DNA from: Methanomassiliicoccaceae archaeon
Lineage (GTDB): Archaea; Thermoplasmatota; Thermoplasmata; Methanomassiliicoccales; Methanomethylophilaceae
Length of the DNA stretch: 17,371 bases
Direction: 5' to 3'
Assembly: GCA_016282555.1 (NCBI GenBank)
Contig: JAEEKU010000080.1
Span: 1-17,371 of the forward strand
The notes under the pieces are model-generated. The model saw nothing but the letters and a program-made list of their open reading frames with translations. It did not search any database and was not told the DNA's origin. Below are positions 12,752 through 17,371 of this stretch, one piece after another. The position numbers and the translations under genes were made by a program. Within the stretch, counting starts at the first letter, position 1. Every line of letters starts with the position of its first letter.

Positions 12752-14149
12752 ATGGCAGTATCGAGATACACCAAACTGGCTTACGACTGCGCGGACGACA
12801 TGGTGTTCGGATTCGCAAAAAGTCCGGTATCCTACGGATTCGGACTCAAAATCGGAGCGGGATACGTTATCCCTGAAATCAACTATGCTCCCAGGCCGGG
12901 AACCGAGAAGGAACCGGAAAAACTCAGAAGAGAATATGTCGACTATATCACCAAAGACATCCTCGACAGGGCCGTCACCGTCGGTTTCCCCAACGTCCAG
13001 CTCGAGACCGAATGGGTCTCCCAGATGAACCAGGCCAAACTCTCCGCTCCCGTGGTCGCGGGACAGCAGGAGATGTGCGAGAAATACCACGAGGAGTACG
13101 GACTGAACTGCGGAACCAGGCAGACCATTCCCGATCAGCGCGAGGCGGATCACGGACTCAGGCCCGGAATGGATTCGCTGCATGCATATCCCGAGAAACT
13201 CTTCGAATGCGCGGATATCGCATGCGAGAACGGATGCAACAACCTCTCCATCGAATCGGTCGGAGGAAAAGAGTTCGCGGATTTCGCGGTCACGAACGGA
13301 GACATCGTCGCCTTCCTGTTCGGTGTCGGATACCTCGGTTCTGTCGATATGACCTGGCTCTGGCAGCAGCTCGTCGACATCGCGAAGAAGAACCACTGCG
13401 TGGCAGGCGGAGACACCAACTGTTCCGGTGCGAACGTTTCCATGTTCATGGCCGGAGGAATGATGGATCAGGATGTCCAGAGAACCTTCTCTGCGGTGAC
13501 CCGTGCTATCGCATCCGCAAGAACCCTGTGCGCCTGGGAATGCGGTGCTGTCGGACCCGACAAGGACTGCGGATACGAGGGGCCCATAGTCAAATCCATC
13601 GCAGGAAAGCCGACCACCCAGGAGGGAAAGAACTGCCAGTGCGCCCACTGCGATCTCCAGGGCAATCTCATCGCCCAGTGCTGCGACCTCTGGTCCAACG
13701 AGTCAGTGGAGTACCACCCCGAATTCGGAGGAACCTCCGTCCAGTGCTGGTTCGGATCCATCGGATACGAGGCGTCTCTCATGAACACCGCCATCCAGAT
13801 GAAGCAGGAGAAGGTTCTCAGAGACCTTTACATGTACTCCGACAGATACAGAGGCCCAGAGGCGTACATTCTCGCTTACGACCACGCCTACGAGATCGGA
13901 AAAGCCATCGCCGAGAACGGAAACGACCTCTACCTCAGATCCAAGGCAGCCGGAATGAAAGCCGTGGAGATCCTTCTCAAGGGATACGAGTCCAAGGAGC
14001 TCGGCCTCACCACCAAGCAGCTTGAGACCCTCCAGGACATCAACAAGAAGCTCTCCGCTCTCCCCGACGACACCGACAAATTCGTCGAGTGGGCCGTCAA
14101 GGAATACAAGGACGTTCCCAACTTCAGCATGAAGAACTACGGATTCTGA
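12752..14149 (+). CDS. mtaB: Methanol:corrinoid methyltransferase MtaB
   Basis: A 465-residue zinc enzyme that activates methanol and methylates the Co(I) corrinoid of MtaC. The three zinc ligands known from M. barkeri (Glu164, Cys220, Cys269) are all present with a constant offset of four: E168 (LSIESVGGKE), C224 (GGDTNCSGAN) and C273 (GPDKDCGYEGP). Length matches the family (~461). The frame is open 135 bases further upstream inside mtaC, but ATG 12752 is chosen because the protein family begins at this point and the run of G at 12737-12742 gives a ribosome binding site about eight bases before it. Codons are strongly biased to C-ending forms compared with neighbouring genes, suggesting very high expression. 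No in-frame TAG, as expected: pyrrolysine occurs in the methylamine enzymes, not in MtaB. A hairpin terminator follows. Confidence 0.97.
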   Translation: MAVSRYTKLAYDCADDMVFGFAKSPVSYGFGLKIGAGYVIPEINYAPRPGTEKEPEKLRREYVDYITKDILDRAVTVGFPNVQLETEWVSQMNQAKLSAPVVAGQQEMCEKYHEEYGLNCGTRQTIPDQREADHGLRPGMDSLHAYPEKLFECADIACENGCNNLSIESVGGKEFADFAVTNGDIVAFLFGVGYLGSVDMTWLWQQLVDIAKKNHCVAGGDTNCSGANVSMFMAGGMMDQDVQRTFSAVTRAIASARTLCAWECGAVGPDKDCGYEGPIVKSIAGKPTTQEGKNCQCAHCDLQGNLIAQCCDLWSNESVEYHPEFGGTSVQCWFGSIGYEASLMNTAIQMKQEKVLRDLYMYSDRYRGPEAYILAYDHAYEIGKAIAENGNDLYLRSKAAGMKAVEILLKGYESKELGLTTKQLETLQDINKKLSALPDDTDKFVEWAVKEYKDVPNFSMKNYGF

Positions 14150-14168
14150 TTCCTCCTTAAACATTTTA

Positions 14169-14190
14169 CCGGCAGCCAGCTGCCGGGTTT
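14169..14190 (+). terminator. Terminator of mtaCB
   Basis: Perfect seven-base-pair arms CCGGCAG (14169-14175) and CTGCCGG (14180-14186) around CCAG, then GTTTAA. It lies between convergent transcription units, 20 bases after the mtaB stop, and could also serve the minus-strand unit. Confidence 0.65.
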
Positions 14191-14210
14191 AATCTGAATA
14201 ATTTCCGTTA

Positions 14211-14726
14211 TCATTCTTTTGTTCTTTCTGAAACCGGATTAGCAGAGAGCTGCTGTTTCAGTTCCGAATTTTCTTCTTTTAAAACTTCCAATTCGGATTC
14301 TTTGTAATGAAGACGCAGAGAAAGCAATTCCGCTTTTTCGCGGACGGCAGAAAGTTCGTCTTTTATTGTAAAGAGAGCTTCTCTGAGGGATATTATCTCA
14401 TTTTCGCTTCCTGAAGAGACCGGAATTCTGAGCGAGTCGAAATATTCCTCATCTTCCGATTCCTGCGGCGTAAGTGAAGATCTGTAACCGGAATCGGTTA
14501 TCGGCGACGAGGGGATGGGGCAAAATCCGGGATTGAGGAGGAGACTGCTGCAAATCTCCGCATCGCGGCCCAGCTGACTTATTAATGCATCGCAGCCGGC
14601 ACCGCCGGGTGTACCGGCAATCCTCATGATTTCGCGGATCTTTCTGTCATGCACCCTGTTCAAAACTTCCGCATCCGCCATAAAAACGTATTCTTGTTCC
14701 GGTTTAAATTGTTTCATCAATTCCAT
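14211..14726 (-). CDS. Coiled-coil protein of unknown function
   Basis: A 171-residue protein I do not recognise. The N-terminal ~100 residues contain a predicted helical stretch (EVLNRVHDRKIREIMRIAGT) and a low-complexity S/P/E region. Residues ~108-160 (IISLREALFTIKDELSAVRE then KAELLSLRLHYKESELEVLK) have leucines in heptad spacing and should form a coiled coil. No signal peptide or membrane helix. It is the second gene of a minus-strand pair: its ATG at 14726 is five bases after the TAA of the ferredoxin-like gene, so the two are probably cotranscribed. A second ATG at 14717 (codon 4) has GGAA four bases ahead and is an equally good start. Possibly an oligomerising partner of its neighbour, which is a guess from context only. 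Confidence 0.65.
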   Translation of the reverse strand: MELMKQFKPEQEYVFMADAEVLNRVHDRKIREIMRIAGTPGGAGCDALISQLGRDAEICSSLLLNPGFCPIPSSPITDSGYRSSLTPQESEDEEYFDSLRIPVSSGSENEIISLREALFTIKDELSAVREKAELLSLRLHYKESELEVLKEENSELKQQLSANPVSERTKE

Positions 14727-14731
14727 GCTGA

Positions 14732-15439
14732 TTATCTGAACAGGCCTTTGAATTTCTCCAGAGGTTTGAAAAGCGGTTCGATAAGACGCCTTCCGTGCCC
14801 GATTACGAATGCCATATACATTTTTCCTTTGAATCCCGGAAAGAACGATTCCAGTCTTCCCGGATCCTCATGATAGGCGGCCATAAGGATATTGGAATGG
14901 AAACCGCGCACTCCCATCCCGAATCCTTTGACGACCATTTTATTCGAAGCGGAAAAAGCATGCTCCGGGGAATCGGAGAATATGAAAAGAACCTGCTTTC
15001 CTTCCCAGAGAACAGGATTCGGTTCCAGAAAATCATGTCTTTCATTCCATTCTTCCCATTCTTTCACGAGAGGGATTCCGGAAGAAGATTTTTTCAGAAT
15101 ATCCATGGATGATTCTATATATTCATCTAATTCCGCTCCCTGAAGCACCTTTATCCAGATATCCGGATCGGTACCCATTCCCATCGAAGATAATATTTCA
15201 TTGAGATCCGAATCCGAGACGAGCCTGCCGTCGAACCACCCCTTCTTGAAAGCATCGTCCTCGTCGGCAAACTGCAAAGCGCCTTTGGGACAGGATGAGA
15301 CGCAATGCCCGCAGCGGATGCAGTCTTTTCCGGTTTCGCGGACTTTTTTATTTTCTACGGCGAGGTTATTGACAGGACAGATACGGACGCACTTTCCGCA
15401 GCCGATGCATTTATCTGCATCTATCTTCAGACCCGGCAT
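14732..15439 (-). CDS. Two-cluster ferredoxin fused to a degenerate nitroreductase-like domain
   Basis: A 235-residue protein. Residues 1-55 carry two classic [4Fe-4S] motifs, C11-x2-C14-x2-C17-x3-C21 (CIGCGKCVRICP) and C40-x2-C43-x2-C46-x3-C50 (CIRCGHCVSSCP), so it should be a low-potential electron carrier. Many archaeal proteins with this start continue into an FMN nitroreductase domain. Here the rest (~60-235) keeps that general layout (GRLVSDSDLNEIL, then NPVLWEGKQVLFIFSDSP and MAAYHEDPGRL...FVIGHGR) but lacks the arginine-rich FMN-binding opening and the APS..N.Q segment. I infer an altered or lost flavin site. ATG 15439 has a TATA box (15463-15475, minus strand GGTATAAAATATT) about 25-30 bases upstream, so the message is nearly leaderless. 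First gene of a pair with the coiled-coil gene. The fold of the C-terminal part is uncertain. Confidence 0.78.
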   Translation of the reverse strand: MPGLKIDADKCIGCGKCVRICPVNNLAVENKKVRETGKDCIRCGHCVSSCPKGALQFADEDDAFKKGWFDGRLVSDSDLNEILSSMGMGTDPDIWIKVLQGAELDEYIESSMDILKKSSSGIPLVKEWEEWNERHDFLEPNPVLWEGKQVLFIFSDSPEHAFSASNKMVVKGFGMGVRGFHSNILMAAYHEDPGRLESFFPGFKGKMYMAFVIGHGRRLIEPLFKPLEKFKGLFR

Positions 15440-15462
15440 ACCGCTGTATAGCAGAGGAGGTT

Positions 15463-15475
15463 AATATTTTATACC
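15463..15475. promoter_or_regulatory. Shared TATA region of divergent genes
   Basis: AATATTTTATACC reads as a good TATA box on the minus strand (for the ferredoxin-like gene, ATG 15439) and TATTTTATA on the plus strand (for the dipeptidase, ATG 15505). Predicted starts fall near 15443 and 15497, each within ten bases of its ATG. The two genes are 65 bases apart. Confidence 0.45.
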
Positions 15476-15504
15476 GAACAGGAAAATCGAGAAACGCTGA
15501 TAGG

Positions 15505-16941
15505 ATGAACCCGGCGCCGGCTGCAACGACAAATAACGCATCGGAAGAACTGAAATATTTTCTGGAACTGACAGGAATACCCAGGCCTTCCGGGCATCTC
15601 GCCCGCATCAGAAAATACCTGACCGGTTTCGCATCACAGCACGGTTTAGAATGTAAAACGGACGAATCCGGCAACGTTCTGATAATCAAACCGGGAACAG
15701 AGGAAAAAACAATAATTCTTCAAAGCCACCAGGACATGGTTCCCCAGTCGCTGCGGGACTTCGATTTTGAAAATGATAAACTGAATGTGATCATCGAAGA
15801 CGGATGGATAAGGGCTGACGGAACGACTCTGGGAGCGGATGACGGCGCCGGCATGGCTCTGATGCTATCCGCGTTAAACTCTCTGGAATGCAGCGCGGCA
15901 TTGGAATGTCTGTTCACGGCGGACGAGGAGACCGGGCTGTGCGGAGCATCGGGAATCGGGAATTCGTGGCTGTCCGGTAAATATCTTATAAATCTCGACA
16001 ACGAAGACGTGAACGAGATAACGATCGGCAGCGCGGGCTCTGCGGATATAGTTTCGGAATTTATACCGGAACCCGGGGGAGAGGAGCGGGTTTACCGGAT
16101 GACGGCGGACGGTCTGCTAGGCGGCCATTCAGCGGGGATGATCGACAGCGGTAGGGCTAACGCCATCGTTCTGGCGGCGGAATTCCTGTCTTCTCTGGAG
16201 GGAGTGAAAATTTCGTCATTCGAATCCGGAACAGTGCCGAACGCGATTCCGTCGAAAGCCGAGGTCTGTTTTTCATGCGACGGCGATCCCTTTGCGGCGA
16301 TGGACGAATTCAGAAAATCAATCAAAAAAAGATTTTCGGACAGCGATCCGGGAATTGAAACTTATCTCGAATTCTGCGGAAAAAGAACGGTATGGTCTGC
16401 ATCTTTCACCGGAAAGATTCTCAGAACGATACTGGAATGTCCGAACGGGACAATAGAGAAAGACAGGTACGGAGTAAAAACCTCATCGAATATCGGAATA
16501 ATGAGGGGAAATCAGGATAACGCGGTTCTCGTGATAAAACCAAGAAGCTCGGACGGCAAAAAGCTGGCAGAACTCGTCGGTACCATTAAAGAAATAATGG
16601 CCGGTGCGGGCGGCAGAACGGATTGCACGGATATATTTCCCGAATGGAAAGAGCCTGAGGATTCAGAGCTTATCGGCGCGGCCGTTGACGTTTATAAAAG
16701 GGTTTTCGGCAGAGACCCCGTTGTTACGGTAACGCACGGAGGCCTTGAAACGAGCGTATTGAAAGAAAAATACAAGGAAACCCGGATGATCTCGGTCGGG
16801 CCCACCATCACCGGCGCGCATTCCCCGGATGAAAAAATGGATATCGGAACTCTGAGCGGCATGAGAGTTTTTCTTTTCGAACTGATCGGAGAGCTTGCTG
16901 AAAATGATCATTATTGGAAGCGCCGACTCCGCAAAACATGA
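15505..16941 (+). CDS. pepD: Aminoacyl-histidine dipeptidase, PepD-like (peptidase family M20)
   Basis: A 478-residue two-zinc dipeptidase. The catalytic set is complete: H75 and D77 (SHQDMVP), D112 (TTLGADDGAG), E141 and E142 (TADEETGLCGASG), D165 (INLDNED) and H439 (GAHSPDEK). The lid or dimerisation region lies between, with LLGGHSAGMIDSGRANA and the NAIPSKAEV motif. Length agrees with bacterial PepD (~485). No signal peptide, so it works in the cytoplasm, presumably on dipeptides such as Xaa-His, cysteinyl-glycine or carnosine-like substrates; true specificity cannot be read. ATG 15505 is the only start that keeps the N-terminus; ribosome binding sequence is weak (GATAGG directly before), as expected for a short leader. 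TGA stop. It stands alone on its strand and resembles bacterial and gut-associated archaeal versions, which may indicate old horizontal transfer. Confidence 0.93.
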   Translation: MNPAPAATTNNASEELKYFLELTGIPRPSGHLARIRKYLTGFASQHGLECKTDESGNVLIIKPGTEEKTIILQSHQDMVPQSLRDFDFENDKLNVIIEDGWIRADGTTLGADDGAGMALMLSALNSLECSAALECLFTADEETGLCGASGIGNSWLSGKYLINLDNEDVNEITIGSAGSADIVSEFIPEPGGEERVYRMTADGLLGGHSAGMIDSGRANAIVLAAEFLSSLEGVKISSFESGTVPNAIPSKAEVCFSCDGDPFAAMDEFRKSIKKRFSDSDPGIETYLEFCGKRTVWSASFTGKILRTILECPNGTIEKDRYGVKTSSNIGIMRGNQDNAVLVIKPRSSDGKKLAELVGTIKEIMAGAGGRTDCTDIFPEWKEPEDSELIGAAVDVYKRVFGRDPVVTVTHGGLETSVLKEKYKETRMISVGPTITGAHSPDEKMDIGTLSGMRVFLFELIGELAENDHYWKRRLRKT

Positions 16942-17008
16942 AATCACCCCCGGAACGGGCTCCGGCGGATGCTCTTTCCCCTATCAGAATAGTCCCGCAT
17001 CCGGGAGT

Positions 17009-17017
17009 TACAGTTAT
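17009..17017 (+). promoter_or_regulatory. TATA-like element of the Fic-family gene
   Basis: ACAGTTATAT lies about 30 bases ahead of the ATG at 17044, fitting a leaderless or near-leaderless start. The rest of the 102-base interval after the dipeptidase stop has no clear hairpin or T run. Confidence 0.3.
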
Positions 17018-17043
17018 ATCGGCCGGAAAACGATAGGGATGCG

Positions 17044-17371
17044 ATGATCAGCTACGACTACTCCTTTCTCAAAGACGCATGCATCGATGCCGGCGTTTCC
17101 AAAAAGATTTCGGAAGTATGCGTCATTCAGGAGAGAACAGGAATCTGGCTGAACTTCTACCCGGACGCGTTCTCCGAGCTGGAATCCGGGAGGATCGCGG
17201 ACTCGGTGTACTGCAGCAACGCGATCGAGCATATCGCTTCGTCCAGGGAGCGCGTGACGGATATAATCAACGGCAGCGAGCCCCGGATCGAGACCGAACT
17301 GAAGATAGAAGGATACTACAGCGCCCTCACGCACCTGGAGAACGCGGGTATGACGGGGATCAAGATTCTGA
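17044..17371 (+). CDS. Fic-family protein, N-terminal part (cut by window end)
   Basis: The first 109 codons are present. Residues ~48-100 (GRIADSVYCSNAIEHIASSR, VTDIINGSEP, ELKIEGYYSALTHLE) match the N-terminal region of Fic/DOC-type proteins, in which E..SS.IEG is followed by a V..(I/L)L.G..P segment and an I.GY..AL helix. S58-NAI-E62 fits the S/TxxxE core of the autoinhibitory helix that clashes with ATP in AMP-transferring Fic enzymes, although the next residue is H63 where G or N is usual. The catalytic HxFx(D/E)GNGR motif, if present, lies beyond the window. ATG 17044 opens the frame, with a TATA-like element upstream. Fic proteins modify target proteins, often by AMPylation; target unknown. 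Identification rests on a short region. Confidence 0.65.
   Translation, partial: MISYDYSFLKDACIDAGVSKKISEVCVIQERTGIWLNFYPDAFSELESGRIADSVYCSNAIEHIASSRERVTDIINGSEPRIETELKIEGYYSALTHLENAGMTGIKIL

Noticed and set aside
12731..13648. 305-codon minus-strand frame opposite mtaB
   Set aside because: Shadow of the strong codon bias of mtaB; no conserved motif.
13012..14025. 337-codon plus-strand frame inside mtaB in another phase
   Set aside because: Arginine-rich translation produced by reading the biased mtaB codons out of phase.

Overview
The window looks like a piece of a methylotrophic methanogen chromosome, most probably a member of the Methanomassiliicoccales (Thermoplasmata). The reasons are a clear mtaCB pair (methanol corrinoid protein plus methanol:corrinoid methyltransferase), archaeal promoter architecture (TATA boxes about 25 nt ahead of starts, several leaders apparently very short or absent, oligo-T terminators), moderate G+C outside the intergenic regions, and no TAG among the 14 stop codons I could place, as expected where UAG is kept for pyrrolysine. 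The order-level assignment is inference; no rRNA is present.

Layout. 1-772: 3' part of the GMP synthase ATP-pyrophosphatase subunit. 928-2646: a cytoplasmic-looking protein with an N-terminal coiled coil and eight tandem ~58-residue repeats. 2655-3368 (minus): a Sel1-repeat protein. 3473-7156: CobN-type chelatase large subunit. 7158-10048 (minus): the two AAA+ chelatase subunits, ChlI-like then ChlD-like, overlapping each other and running tail-to-tail into cobN. 10166-10711 (minus): an iron-sulfur flavoprotein, divergent from an HxlR-type regulator (10809-11162) that carries an in-frame TAA. 11169-11516 (minus): a small DUF6951-like protein. 11517-11967: a long gene-free, mostly A+T-rich control region. 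11968-14149: mtaC-mtaB, closed by a hairpin terminator. 14211-15439 (minus): a two-gene unit, a ferredoxin/degenerate nitroreductase-like protein followed by a coiled-coil protein of unknown role. 15505-16941: a PepD-like M20 dipeptidase. 17044-end: start of a Fic-family protein, cut by the window.

How the parts fit. MtaB moves the methyl group of methanol to the corrinoid on MtaC, the entry step of methanol-dependent methanogenesis. The CobN/ChlI/ChlD set is a complete three-subunit ATP-dependent chelatase of the cobalt/magnesium type, so corrinoid supply for MtaC is an attractive but unproven link. The flavoprotein and its damaged HxlR regulator look like a redox-response pair. The mtaC upstream region contains two perfect inverted repeats, two possible TATA boxes and a hairpin over the presumed ribosome binding site, suggesting layered control of a highly expressed operon. 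I found no mobile element, CRISPR array, tRNA or rRNA.
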